Part shown: piece by piece, positions 16,566 through 26,746 of the stretch | Layout of the letters: each line of letters starts with the position of its first letter | Position numbering within the stretch: the first letter of the stretch is position 1 | From: CAVQBJ01 sp963710725 | Lineage (GTDB): Bacteria; Actinomycetota; Thermoleophilia; Solirubrobacterales; Solirubrobacteraceae | Assembly: GCA_963710725.1 (NCBI GenBank) | Contig: CAVQBJ010000008.1 | Coordinates: 1,798,001-1,862,000 of the forward strand | Reading direction: 5' to 3' | DNA length: 64,000 bases | Program-made: the position numbers and the translations under genes | Notes under the pieces: model-generated | Databases searched by the model: none | Seen by the model: the letters and a program-made list of their open reading frames with translations, nothing else | What the model was told of the DNA's origin: nothing

Positions 16566-17516
16566 TTACAAGCAGGAGAGCAGCTCGGCAACGATCTCCG
16601 CCGCTGGCTGTGGCCGCCTGGCGAGCGCGACGCTCTGTCCGGCCCACAATGAGGCCGCGTCGATATCACCGGTGGTACCGACCATCGGTGCCGCCGTCTC
16701 GTACCGGAGGATTGGTTCGCCGGAGGCGAAGTGCGCGATGACGTCGCCCTCTCCCGGCCGGCTCCCCAGTGGGGGCCGACCCGCGGCCTCCCACATCTCG
16801 GCCGTCGAGTTGCGGATGGCGCGGTGGGGCGCTCCCGGCCACCCGACCGTGTACAGGTCGGGGTACCACTGCGCGTCGGTCTCGGCCGCGGCGATCACAC
16901 GACGGCGATACTCCTCGTGGATGGGCATCTCCTCGGCAAGCAGAAACCGGGTACCCAGCCACGCGGCCTGCGCGCCCAGCGCGAACACGGCGGCCACTCC
17001 GCGAGCGTCGCCGATCCCGCCGGCCGCGATCACCGGCATCGGTGCCACCGCGTCCACGACGGCGGGCACCAAGGGAAGCGTCGCGACCTGACCCCACACG
17101 TGCCCGCCGGCCTCCCAGCCCTGCGCCACGACGACATCGACTCCGCTGGCGGCTGCCCGCCGCGCCTCTTCAGCGCTCCGGACCGTGTGCAGAACGACTC
17201 CGTCGGCGTCGTGGACCTGCTCGACGTACCCGGCGGGATCTCCCCACATCAGCGACACGATCCGCAGACCGGCTTCAAGAGCCTCGTCAAGGCGACGGTG
17301 CTGATCGGAGGCGAGAATCAGATTGCCGCCGAACGGACGATCGGTGAGCGCCGCCGTGTCCCGCACCACGTCTCCGGCGGGAGTGGACCAGGTCAGCGCC
17401 AACATGCCGAGCGCGCCGGCATTCGAGACCGCGGCCGCCAGTTCGGCCACCGCCGACATCGGCGCCTGCACGATCGGCTGTTCAATCCCCAGCAGCTCGC
17501 AGAGCGGCGTTCGCAC
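16566..17516 (-). CDS. Nitronate monooxygenase-like flavin oxidoreductase
   Basis: The 316-residue TIM-barrel protein carries hallmarks of the NMO/2-nitropropane dioxygenase family: IVQAPMS near the N-terminus, VVVAQGWEAGGH (FMN phosphate-binding region with the conserved His) and VIAAGGIGDARG. An ALGAQAAWLGTRFL segment follows. These FMN enzymes oxidise alkyl nitronates or act as enoyl reductases. GTG 17516, or a TTG three bases earlier, follows a GGAGGTGG. It lies 95 bases behind the redoxin gene and 54 before the VOC gene. Confidence 0.9.
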   Translation of the reverse strand: MRTPLCELLGIEQPIVQAPMSAVAELAAAVSNAGALGMLALTWSTPAGDVVRDTAALTDRPFGGNLILASDQHRRLDEALEAGLRIVSLMWGDPAGYVEQVHDADGVVLHTVRSAEEARRAAASGVDVVVAQGWEAGGHVWGQVATLPLVPAVVDAVAPMPVIAAGGIGDARGVAAVFALGAQAAWLGTRFLLAEEMPIHEEYRRRVIAAAETDAQWYPDLYTVGWPGAPHRAIRNSTAEMWEAAGRPPLGSRPGEGDVIAHFASGEPILRYETAAPMVGTTGDIDAASLWAGQSVALARRPQPAAEIVAELLSCL

Positions 17517-17611
17517 CAATACCACCTCCCCTCTCGCTCCGGCTCGCGGCAGCACCCGCAACGAGCCTCGCCGTGGACCCGTCGGGCCAGCGCGGGCACA
17601 TCGACATTCAG

Positions 17612-18214
17612 CTATGACTCATACGACGACGGCACCGACTGAGGAGCCCGCTTGTTCCATCCGTGGAAGTCTGCGTAGTCGCCGGCTTCCCAGGCCTCGC
17701 GCAGCCCCGCCTTACTCAGGTCCCAGTCCGGGCGGATGTCGCTCGACGCGGCGCGCAGGTCACGCCACAAGTCTGGGAACGAGGGGCGTCCCCAGAACCA
17801 GTACCCGTTATAGATACTGTGAATCACCAGCCCCGGCTTGAGCACCAGCGTATGCGGAATCATCGGGTCGTGCTCGGGGTCGGTGTACTCCTGGATGTCG
17901 AGGTCCTTCTGGACGATGCGCTCCGGGTCGGACAGGAACGGCCACTGGGCGCCGACCGACGCGCGGAACTCCTGGCTCGAGTGGTGCGTGTCGGTGGAGA
18001 TCGTCGCGATCTTGGTGTAGGCCACCGCGATCTTGGGGTAGTTCGCGGCAAGCTCGAGATGCTGCTGGTGCTCCTTGGGGCAGTAGTTGCCGCGGGCGAG
18101 CGTCAGGATGAGGGGGTCGTCGCCCTGGATCTCGCTCAGGTTGCGCGAGACGCTCTCCTGATCGGGCAGCTCGTAGTCGGGGAACGTGCCGCCGGGTCTG
18201 ATGTCGGATCGCAT
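17612..18214 (-). CDS. Peroxiredoxin-like (AhpC/TSA) protein with atypical active site
   Basis: This 200-residue thioredoxin-fold protein has the AhpC/TSA order: PGGTFPDYELPD, then LILTLARGNYCPKEHQQ where the only conserved Cys sits, then VAYTKIATIS and FLSDPERIVQKDL. Normal peroxiredoxins have P-x3-T-x2-C; here the position reads ARGNYCPKE, as in the redoxin branch with R-G-x-x-C-P. It may be a thiol peroxidase or a sulfur-transfer protein. It lies 71 bases after the epoxide hydrolase gene in the same operon. Confidence 0.85.
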   Translation of the reverse strand: MRSDIRPGGTFPDYELPDQESVSRNLSEIQGDDPLILTLARGNYCPKEHQQHLELAANYPKIAVAYTKIATISTDTHHSSQEFRASVGAQWPFLSDPERIVQKDLDIQEYTDPEHDPMIPHTLVLKPGLVIHSIYNGYWFWGRPSFPDLWRDLRAASSDIRPDWDLSKAGLREAWEAGDYADFHGWNKRAPQSVPSSYES

Positions 18215-18285
18215 GGATCACCGCCTCTTTCGTCGCCTCAAGCGCCCAGCCTTCGCGATGGTTTCGAGCCCCGTCCCGCCGCGAG

Positions 18286-19512
18286 CTAGCGGAGCGGTCC
18301 GAACGCGGCTCGCATCTCTTCTGAGAAGAGTTGCGGCTGTTCCCAGGCCGCGAAGTGGCCGCCTCGGTCGAGCTCGTTGAAGTAGAGGAGGTTGTGGGGA
18401 TACGCGCGCTCGGCCCAGCTGCGCGGCGCTTGGTAGAGCTCGTCGGGGAAGACGCTGATGGCGAACGGGATCGTGATGTTCTTGGCGTCGAAGAAGTCCG
18501 CCTTGTTCTCCCAATACAGACGAGCCGACGAAACCCCGGTGTTGGTCAGCCAGTACAGCGTGATGTTGTCCAGGAGGTCGTCGCGCGTCAGGGCGCTCTG
18601 ATAGGTCCGGTCAAGGACCTTCTCCACCAGCCCGGGCTGGCCCGTGCCGTCGCCGTGGTCGAGCGCGAAGGCCGCCAGGTCGACGGGTGAGTCCGCCAGC
18701 CCGTACAGCGTCTGCGGCCGCGTGGTCATGATCAGCGCGTAGGCCACGTGCTTGGCATAGAAGTTGCTCAACTGCTCGTACGCGCGCAGCTCCTCGCCTG
18801 CGAGATCGGATGGCGGCGGGTCGCCTTGCTCGAAGCCCTTGACGAGTTCGGGCGGAGCGGTACCCGGCATGTTGGAATGGATGCCGAGCAACTCCGGCGG
18901 GGCCTGCGCTCCCATCGTCTGGGTGACCGCCGCGCCCCAGTCGCCGCCCTGCGCCACGAACCCGGTGTAGCCGAGGCGCTTCATCAGCGCGACCCAGGCA
19001 CGCGCGATGCGCACCGGGTCCCACCCGGTGCTGGTCGGCTTGGCCGAGAACCCGTGGCCCGGCAGCGAGGGAATCACCAGATGAAACGCGTCCGATGCGC
19101 TGCCACCATACGCCTCGGGGTTGGTGAGCGGCTCGATGATCTTCAGCTGCTCGATGACCGAGCCAGGCCACCCATGCGTCACGATCAGCGGCAGCGCATC
19201 CTCATGCGCAGAGCGAACATGGATGAAGTGGATGTCCAGCCCATCGATCTCGGTCACGAAATTCGGCAGGGCGTTCAGCTTCGCCTCGCACGCCCGCCAG
19301 TCATAGTCCGTACCCCAGTAGCGCACGAGCTCCTGCATCATCGCCAGTGGCACGCCCTGCGAGTCATCGCCGACCGTCTCGCGCTCAGGCCACCTGGCCG
19401 CAGTCACGCGCCGGCGCAGCTCGGAAAGATCCGCCTCCGGAAAGCCGACCTGAAACGGCCGAATCGTCTCGTTGCCGCTGCCCGTCCGTTCTGCAGCTTC
19501 GGTAGCGGACAT
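18286..19512 (-). CDS. Epoxide hydrolase family alpha/beta-hydrolase
   Basis: The product has 408 residues. The N-terminal about 110 residues are the EHN domain (RPFQVGFPEADLSELRRR, ARWPE). The alpha/beta-hydrolase core has the HGWPGS oxyanion motif, GHGFSAKP, the nucleophile Asp in QGGDWGA, and the late catalytic His in RGGHFAAWEQP. Tyrosines in the cap fit substrate activation. The family opens epoxides to diols; juvenile-hormone-type names do not apply to bacteria. It is the first gene of the four-gene minus-strand operon. Confidence 0.92.
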   Translation of the reverse strand: MSATEAAERTGSGNETIRPFQVGFPEADLSELRRRVTAARWPERETVGDDSQGVPLAMMQELVRYWGTDYDWRACEAKLNALPNFVTEIDGLDIHFIHVRSAHEDALPLIVTHGWPGSVIEQLKIIEPLTNPEAYGGSASDAFHLVIPSLPGHGFSAKPTSTGWDPVRIARAWVALMKRLGYTGFVAQGGDWGAAVTQTMGAQAPPELLGIHSNMPGTAPPELVKGFEQGDPPPSDLAGEELRAYEQLSNFYAKHVAYALIMTTRPQTLYGLADSPVDLAAFALDHGDGTGQPGLVEKVLDRTYQSALTRDDLLDNITLYWLTNTGVSSARLYWENKADFFDAKNITIPFAISVFPDELYQAPRSWAERAYPHNLLYFNELDRGGHFAAWEQPQLFSEEMRAAFGPLR

Positions 19513-19743
19513 CTGATCCTCCTCGGGTTGTGTCGCGCATCTGGGCCACGGTCCGCGGCTCCTCGTTAGGTACCGCGGACGGTCCTCCCTGCTCCGGCTG
19601 CTCGCGCCCGTGAACCAACTGGTCGAAACCCTGGTCAGACGTTGCGCTCGGTCAGGTTCTCGTGGATCGCCTGCGACGTTGGCGGGCCCTGGAGACGCCG
19701 GTAATCGCAGGAGCGAGAGGGGCCCGGCGGTACGCTCCGTCGC

Positions 19744-20481
19744 GTGCAGCGGCTGATCGGGGGGAGCGTAGGGGTGTGCGTGGCGGCGCTGCTGGTCGTC
19801 GCGTGCGGATCATCGCAGGCGCCGGCCCATCGGTCGGTGTCAGAGATCGTCAGCTGTCTGCGCGCTCGGGGACTGCTCCCTGACGTCCCGGCAGGCGAGA
19901 TCGGCACGTTCATCACTCCGGGCGGTGAGCAAATCGTTCCCGTGGTCGCGGGCCCAGGTGTCATCGAGGGGATCCTGGTTCTCCCAAGCACGGCCGCGGC
20001 CACACGAGGACTGGGTCGCCGCGTACCGGCCGGGTCGCCAGCCGGGTCCGAGGTCCAGGCCGGCAACGTCGTGCTCATCGAAGAGGAGTTGCCCACCGTG
20101 TCGCTGGCGGTCAGATCAGCCGTCGAGGCGTGCGCGTTCGGCGCGGACGCGTCGGGCGCGCAGACCTACGCGCCGGCGCCCGCAGCGCTGTCAGCAGCGT
20201 CGGGCGGGACGATCCCGCCCGGATACTCCCCCGGCCGCCAGGCGGTGCTCGAATCCGGCTGCCTGGGCTGCCATCGCATCGGCGCTGAGGGGAACTCCGG
20301 ACCCGGTCCCGATCTGAGCGACATCGGCCGCCGGTTGTCGCGCTCGCAGATCCTCACCACCCTCATCGATCCGACCGCGCCAATGCCCTCATTCCGAAAC
20401 CTGCCGCCAGACAAGGTGCGTGCGCTCGTGGTCTACCTCTCGGGCCTGCGAGCAGCGCCGCCCGCAGAGCCCGGCAGTTGA
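19744..20481 (+). CDS. Cytochrome c lipoprotein
   Basis: This 245-residue protein starts at GTG 19744 with a lipoprotein signal (LVVAC lipobox, Cys about 21). A variable domain follows, and the C-terminal about 80 residues form a class I cytochrome c. The single haem site is CLGCH (about 180-184), followed by GPDLSDIGRR and a distal Met region around APMPSF. It should be an extracytoplasmic electron carrier anchored by lipid. A hairpin terminator follows the stop codon at 20507. Confidence 0.87.
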   Translation: MQRLIGGSVGVCVAALLVVACGSSQAPAHRSVSEIVSCLRARGLLPDVPAGEIGTFITPGGEQIVPVVAGPGVIEGILVLPSTAAATRGLGRRVPAGSPAGSEVQAGNVVLIEEELPTVSLAVRSAVEACAFGADASGAQTYAPAPAALSAASGGTIPPGYSPGRQAVLESGCLGCHRIGAEGNSGPGPDLSDIGRRLSRSQILTTLIDPTAPMPSFRNLPPDKVRALVVYLSGLRAAPPAEPGS

Positions 20482-20506
20482 GGTTGGGCGCCTAACCGGA
20501 CCAACA

Positions 20507-20534
20507 AGAAACCCCCGCCCGAGCGGGGGTTTCT
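20507..20534. terminator. Strong bidirectional terminator
   Basis: A perfect 12-base-pair stem, AGAAACCCCCGC (20507-20518) with its complement at 20523-20534 around a CCGA loop, leads into TTTCTCT on the plus strand and has A-rich bases on the other flank. It lies between the cytochrome gene (plus) and tRNA-Ala (minus), so it can stop transcription from both. Confidence 0.85.
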
Positions 20535-20536
20535 CT

Positions 20537-20611
<75 letters not shown>

Positions 20612-20793
20612 GAGTCGCTCCGCGGGGGAGCGAGCCTCGCGGGCACAGTCTAGACCGATGACGCGCCGGCGACGGGTCCGACCGTTGCGGACGACGATTG
20701 TCGATGATCGCCAGGAGCGACCACCCGCCTCACTAGGCTCCTTAGACGGAGGGCCCGCGGATGGGTCCGGGTAGGAGGCACCGCAGGTCATCC

Positions 20794-22668
20794 ATGAGCT
20801 TTCGCCGACGCCTGACCATCTTCTTCGTGATCCTCGTGATCGTGCCGATGATCGCGGTGACCGCGGTGCTGTTCCGGCTCATCTCGACCAACGAGACCGG
20901 GAAGGCGAACGCCAACCTCGCCGCGCGCACGAAGGTCGCCGCGAACGTGTACGTGCAGATCGCGAACACCCGGTTCGCCGTCGCCGGCGCCACGGCGGTC
21001 GCGCGCGACCCGGTGCTCGACCAGGCGCTCAGCACCGGCAACCTCGCCGCAGCCAGCGCTCGGGCGGCTGCGCTCATCGGCACCGACGGCGTCGCCCGCA
21101 TCGCGCTGCAGCGTGGTGCGACCACGGTGTTCGACGTCGGCGATCCAAGCGCCGTCGCGCCGCTCTACCAGCAGCTGTTCAGCCCCACTCGGCAGCCGCT
21201 CGGGCGCCTCGCCGTCTCCACGACGAACGCGGCCCGCTACGCGAGTCAGGTACAGCTCATGACCGGGCTGGAGGTCGTCGTGCGCAACCGCAAGGGCGCG
21301 CTTGCCTCGACGCTGCCGGCCGCCACCCCGATCGCGCTGCCGACGCCCGGAGCGACACGCGACCTCACGCTCGGCGGGCGGCCGTACCGGGCCGTCACGC
21401 TCAACGCCCGCGGGTTCCTCGGCGAGCCGCTGCAGATCGGCGCGTTGGCCGACCTTGACAGCATTCAACCGAGCGCGACCAACAGCCGGCTGCTCGCCGG
21501 CACGCTGATCGCGATCTTCCTCGTCATCGCGTTCGCGTTCGCCTACCTCGTGTCGCGCTCGCTGCAGATGCAGATCGAGGGCTTCCTCGATGCCGCACGG
21601 CGCCTTGGCGGCGGCGACTTCTCCGCGCAGGTGCCGATCGTCGGGCACGACGAGTTCGCCGAGCTCGGCGAGGAGTTCAACAAGATGTCGCGCCAGCTCG
21701 AGGAGCGGCTGCTCGAGAACCGCGAGCAGCGAGAGCGCCTGGAGGGCTCGCTGCGGCGCATCGGCGAGACGTTCGCCTCCAACCTCGATCGCGACGGGCT
21801 GCTGCACATCATGCTGCGGACCGCCGTCGACGGCGTCGGCGCCGAGGGCGGGCGGGCGGTCATCCGCTCCGCTAACGGCGAGCTCGAGGAGCAGGTGCGC
21901 GTCGGTGAGCTCAACGGTCACGAGGCGGCGATCGCCGGAGCGGAGAGCGGCGTGCTAGAGGCGGGTACGCCGTGCCAGCTCGAGCTCGAAGGGGTCAGCG
22001 CGCTCGGGCACCCGCTCGCCGTGCAGCAGCGCCTCATCGGGCTGCTGTCGGTGGCGCGCACCGACCGGGCGTTCACCGAGGCCGAGCGCAACCTGTTCGA
22101 CTACCTTGCCGGCCAGGCGTCGGTGTCGCTCGAGAACATCGACCTGCACGAGCGCGTGCAACGCCAGGCCGTGACCGACGAGCTCACCGGCCTGTACAAC
22201 CATCGCCGCTTCCACGAGGCGATCTCCGCGGAGGTCGAGCGGGCGAAGCGCTTCGGCCAGGACCTCGGCCTGATCATGCTCGACCTCGACGACTTCAAGC
22301 AGGTCAATGACCTCTACGGCCACCAGCAGGGCGACCTCGTCCTGCGCGAGGTGGCACGCATCATGCGCGGCGTGTCGCGCGAGATCGACGCGCCCGCCCG
22401 GTACGGAGGGGAGGAGCTGGCCCTGCTCCTGCCGGGGACCAACCTCGAGGGCGCGTACCAGCTCGCTGAGCGGCTGCGCCAGGGGATCGAGACGCTCGGC
22501 GTCACGGTGTCCGGCCGCGCGGACCACCTGCAGGTCACCGCGAGCCTCGGGGTCGCCGCGATGACCGGCGATCGCGACATCGGGCCGCGCGAGCTGATCG
22601 CCGCCGCTGACGCGGCGCTCTATGAAGCAAAGCGTTCAGGCAAGAACAAGACCGTGCGCGCGAGGTAA
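20794..22668 (+). CDS. Membrane diguanylate cyclase: HAMP-GAF-GGDEF
   Basis: This is a 624-residue protein. Membrane helix 1 is at about 9-30, an extracytoplasmic sensor of about 200 residues follows, and helix 2 is at about 236-258. A HAMP domain (ending GHDEFAELGEEFNKMSRQL) covers about 260-312, followed by a short coiled coil and a GAF domain at about 325-455. The C-terminus is a GGDEF domain with the active-site motif GGEEL (about residue 538), preceded by DELTGLYNHRRF and DLDDFKQVND. GGEEL is a catalytically competent variant, so c-di-GMP synthesis is expected. No obvious RxxD inhibitory site precedes the motif. An AGGAGG region lies before ATG 20794. Confidence 0.93.
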   Translation: MSFRRRLTIFFVILVIVPMIAVTAVLFRLISTNETGKANANLAARTKVAANVYVQIANTRFAVAGATAVARDPVLDQALSTGNLAAASARAAALIGTDGVARIALQRGATTVFDVGDPSAVAPLYQQLFSPTRQPLGRLAVSTTNAARYASQVQLMTGLEVVVRNRKGALASTLPAATPIALPTPGATRDLTLGGRPYRAVTLNARGFLGEPLQIGALADLDSIQPSATNSRLLAGTLIAIFLVIAFAFAYLVSRSLQMQIEGFLDAARRLGGGDFSAQVPIVGHDEFAELGEEFNKMSRQLEERLLENREQRERLEGSLRRIGETFASNLDRDGLLHIMLRTAVDGVGAEGGRAVIRSANGELEEQVRVGELNGHEAAIAGAESGVLEAGTPCQLELEGVSALGHPLAVQQRLIGLLSVARTDRAFTEAERNLFDYLAGQASVSLENIDLHERVQRQAVTDELTGLYNHRRFHEAISAEVERAKRFGQDLGLIMLDLDDFKQVNDLYGHQQGDLVLREVARIMRGVSREIDAPARYGGEELALLLPGTNLEGAYQLAERLRQGIETLGVTVSGRADHLQVTASLGVAAMTGDRDIGPRELIAAADAALYEAKRSGKNKTVRAR

Positions 22669-22682
22669 GGTTTCTCTTCGCG

Positions 22683-23309
22683 ATGGGACTGCTTGACGAT
22701 GCCATTCGCGAGCACCTCGAGCTGAAACGGCTCCGCGGTGCCGACCCGAGCGACGTGGCGCGCCTGGAGCGCGAGGCGCTCGGCCCCGTGCGACGCGGGG
22801 CGGCCGGCCCGGAGGAGTTCGGCGATGACGAGGCGCCCGCGCCACCGCCGTTCGACGCCGAGCACGCCGCCGAGCATCCGCTCGTCGACGACTCGGAGAC
22901 GCTCATCCCCGGGGTCGCCTCGGCGCCGGTCGGTCAGGACACGGCGGAGATCGACATGGAGACCGTGCTCGAGGCCGACCGCTACGAGACCGAGGGGCCT
23001 GCCGAGGAGTACGCACCGCACGCGGAGGCGCCGGCGGTCGAGGAGGAGCGCGCACCGCGGGCGGAGGCGCCGGCGATTGACGAGGACTACGTGCCGCGCC
23101 CCGCGCCCGGCAGCGAGGAGCACCTCGCCGCCTACCACGCGCCCGCGGAGGAGGTCGAGCCGCCTGCTGCACCGGCGCCAGAGGCGCCGGAGGAGGAGCC
23201 GGTCGAGGACGTACTCGAGGAGACGCCGAGCTTCCTGCAGGAGACGCCCGAGCACGATCGTCTGTGGTTCGAGCAGCAGCCGCCACGCGGCTTCGACTTC
23301 GACAAGTAA
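22683..23309 (+). CDS. Conserved acidic, largely disordered protein
   Basis: The 208-residue product has an ordered N-terminus (MGLLDDAIREHLELKR, then ADPSDVARLEREALGP), a long disordered middle of Glu, Pro and Ala, and a C-terminal block LWFEQQPPRGFDFDK. The N-terminal helix and the C-terminal FDFDK ending recur, in my memory, in Thermoleophilia proteins of the same layout; function unknown. It starts 14 bases after the diguanylate cyclase and is probably in its transcript. Confidence 0.8.
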   Translation: MGLLDDAIREHLELKRLRGADPSDVARLEREALGPVRRGAAGPEEFGDDEAPAPPPFDAEHAAEHPLVDDSETLIPGVASAPVGQDTAEIDMETVLEADRYETEGPAEEYAPHAEAPAVEEERAPRAEAPAIDEDYVPRPAPGSEEHLAAYHAPAEEVEPPAAPAPEAPEEEPVEDVLEETPSFLQETPEHDRLWFEQQPPRGFDFDK

Positions 23310-23331
23310 AGGCGCCGAGGTCCCCTGATCG

Positions 23332-24627
<1,296 letters not shown>

Positions 24628-24821
24628 CGGGTGGCCCGTCTCGGCCGGCCCGGAGCGGGCGATCGGTGCGGGGGCCGTGGAGGCGCATCATGCGGATCCT
24701 AGACCGGCGGGTGGAGGGCACTGGTCGCTCTCGGTGCTCGCGGCGCGCGCGGGGGGCTGGTCGGCGGGCGAGCGTGCGGGTGGTCCGGGTGCGTGGGCCC
24801 GCGGCTACACTCGGTGGCCGC

Positions 24822-24894
24822 GGGGCCATAGCTCAGCTGGGAGAGCGCCTGCTTTGCAAGCAGGAGGTCACCGGTTCGATCCCGGTTGGCTCCA
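24822..24894 (+). tRNA. tRNA-Ala (anticodon TGC), integration target
   Basis: A 73-base tRNA with acceptor arms GGGGCCA and TGGCTCC, anticodon stem CCTGC/GCAGG, loop TTTGCAA (anticodon TGC), T-arm GGTTCGATCC, and discriminator A. CCA is not encoded. Its 3' half is the first of three direct repeats that bound two tandem inserted segments. The gene is left intact by integration, as usual for tyrosine-integrase elements. Confidence 0.97.
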
Positions 24895-24897
24895 TTT
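24851..24897 (+). repeat. Attachment-site repeat copy 1 (attL, inside tRNA-Ala)
   Basis: This 47-base segment begins in the anticodon stem (GCTTTGCAAG) and ends three bases past the tRNA (CTCCATTT). It is identical to 36928-36974, and its inner 43 bases to 42962-43004. It marks the left junction of element A. Confidence 0.93.
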
Positions 24898-24928
24898 CGG
24901 GTTTGGCCTGCAAATAAGGCGGGCCGGG

Positions 24929-25180
24929 TCAGCCGAACAGTTGCGGCTGTGGCAGTTGTGCGACAGCGGGTACCGCACGCGGGTACCGCTTGGACTGCGG
25001 CGGCGCCGCGTCTCCTGCGTTGCGGGCAGGAGGTTGAGGTGCTTCGCCGGCTTGGTTGCGGTTGGGCGCTGTGCGCACGCGAGCTTCGATCTCGTCGCGC
25101 AGGAAGACCCAGCGCCGGCCGAGCTTGTGCCCCGGGATGACGCCTCGTCGGGCGAGATCGAGCGCCGTCGAGATGCGAGC
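24929..25180 (-). pseudogene. N-terminally truncated excisionase-like helix-turn-helix gene
   Basis: On the minus strand, frame ending at TGA 24929-24931, the translation contains LDLARRGVIPGHKLGRRW then VFLRDEIEAR. This is the recognition helix and wing of an HTH_17/excisionase domain. The normal N-terminal part (start codon and first helix) is missing: upstream the frame enters repetitive GC-rich sequence. The remnant sits beside attL and its tail covers two GGGTACC repeats. It is probably a relic of a former xis gene. Confidence 0.6.
24968..24987 (+). repeat. Two GGGTACC repeats near the left attachment site
   Basis: GGGTACC occurs at 24968-24974 and 24981-24987, each followed by GC. The same heptamer occurs four times near the right end (36800-36845). 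Short direct repeats inside both ends of an integrated element, close to the core site, are the pattern of integrase arm-binding sites. Confidence 0.55.
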
Positions 25181-25741
25181 GCGAAGCGCAGCGGAGCGGG
25201 AGCGTCAGGGAGCCCTTGGGGGCCGGACGCGGCGTCTAATCGCAGTCGAGGTCTCGACGGAGGACGAGGCGCGGGGCGGGGTAGCAACGCGAAGACTGCA
25301 CTGCGCGCGCGTGACGACAGGCTGTTGAGGCCGGAGACGACCGATCGGGACTTGGTGCCGTCCTTGGCACGGTCCGCGCAGCAGACCTGAGTGCTCCTCG
25401 CCCGCAGCGAAGCCGCAGTCAAGGGTCTGCCGCGCAGCGGCCGAGCGAAGCGAGCCCTTGACGGCGGCGCGAGCGGAGGGCACGGCGTGCGCGGCCTCGC
25501 GTGGCGCGGCTCGCGATGTTCGTCGGGTGCGGCGAGACGGGACGGCGCTGCTGCTTTCGCTTGCCGAAGCGGCGGCGCGGGCTCCGACGTCCTCCGCGCC
25601 TCCTGTTCGTCCGTTGGGGGCGTGTCGCCGCAGCCCGCGGGCACTCCCGTTTGCGTGGGAGAGCGGTACTCCGCTTCGCTGCGCGGTCCGTTGGCAGCCG
25701 TTCCGTGCGGAGTGGTGCCCGAGCAGCGGCCGAACGCCGTG
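25181..25741. other. GC-rich stretch without a recognisable gene
   Basis: Several frames are open by chance here, but none gives protein-like composition. The DNA has palindromic and near-palindromic runs such as AAGGGTCTGCCGCGCAGCGG and GCGAAGCG-type words, typical of intergenic repeats in high-GC genomes. Confidence 0.5.
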
Positions 25742-26224
25742 TTAGCCGCTCGGCGCTGTGATGGTCACTGCGGTGCCGGCGTTCGGCTGCGACGGAGCGG
25801 ATCCCGCAAGGCTGCCTGCGCCGGACGCGAGAGAAAAGTCGAGCGGCGTGCCGTTGACGGTTCCAGAGCCCTCGCAGCGCAGGGTGGCCGAGCTAACACC
25901 CGCCGGTGACGTGTGGCAGCTAACCGAGCTCGGCGACAGTCCGAATCTGCTCAGCAGCGCCGACGCGGACGCCGCCGTCGCCGGCTCCACGACGATCGGG
26001 CTCTGAAAGCAGTCTTTCAGGCCTGGGCAGTTGTTCTCCTCGGTGAATCCTGCCGCCGGTCCCATGCCAGCAAGTGCCTCGACCGCATTGCTGCGGGACA
26101 CACCGCCGGTGACCATCGCGATCTGTGACCCGAAATGCACGACGGCCGCGAGGGTCAGCACGACGATTGGTATCCAGACCACTCGGGGCACACGGCCGAT
26201 CACAGGGAGAAGCCAGATCATCAC
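25742..26224 (-). CDS. Small membrane-anchored extracytoplasmic protein
   Basis: The 160-residue product has one hydrophobic segment (about residues 5-38) and then a soluble part with paired Cys (NNCPGLKDCF and VSCHTSPAG...LRCEGSG), probably outside the membrane. The last 40 residues are Gly/Ser/Thr-rich. The start ATG lies after GAGGTG. I do not recognise it. It is the first clear gene inside element A. Confidence 0.62.
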   Translation of the reverse strand: MMIWLLPVIGRVPRVVWIPIVVLTLAAVVHFGSQIAMVTGGVSRSNAVEALAGMGPAAGFTEENNCPGLKDCFQSPIVVEPATAASASALLSRFGLSPSSVSCHTSPAGVSSATLRCEGSGTVNGTPLDFSLASGAGSLAGSAPSQPNAGTAVTITAPSG

Positions 26225-26746
26225 GACACCTCGCCCGGCCGTCGCTTGGGACGGCGGGTCGGCGACCGCTTTGCGACGCGACGGTGGACTGTCCGCGCTG
26301 GCATTGCTGTCGGATCGGCTCCCTGCCGCCGACGCTTGACCCCGACGAGATCAACCCAGCGACAATCGAGCGGCCCGACGCGATCCCGGCCCTGTTGACC
26401 GCGAGCCCAGTGACTCCCATCTGGCCCCGCTCCGGCGCGAATGCGGACGCGGGAGCGCGCATCGCCGAGGCCCGCTCCGGGCGACCTCGGGCATGCCGAA
26501 GGCGGCGTCACGGCCGCCTGCTCACGAAGAGGCCGGAACAGCCCAGTGTCGAGCGCCGGCGCCCGCCGGTCGTGTTGGGGCGGGGTCGCCACGGTCATGC
26601 TCTTCGGCGATGCAGAACCGTAGAGGGCCCGGTCGGCCATCTGTGCCGTTGACCGGTCTAGCGAGTGCTTGGTAGCCAAGGGACGGCCGGGCGCGCGTGA
26701 GTGCGGTGTCTTGCCGGTCGCCGAGCACGGTGGTGAACGGCTTCAG
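26225..26746. other. No supported gene
   Basis: Frames overlap on both strands, but none has a ribosome site and sensible composition together. It contains the upstream region of the divergent genes at 25742-26224 (minus) and 26747 (plus), so promoters are expected here. Confidence 0.4.
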
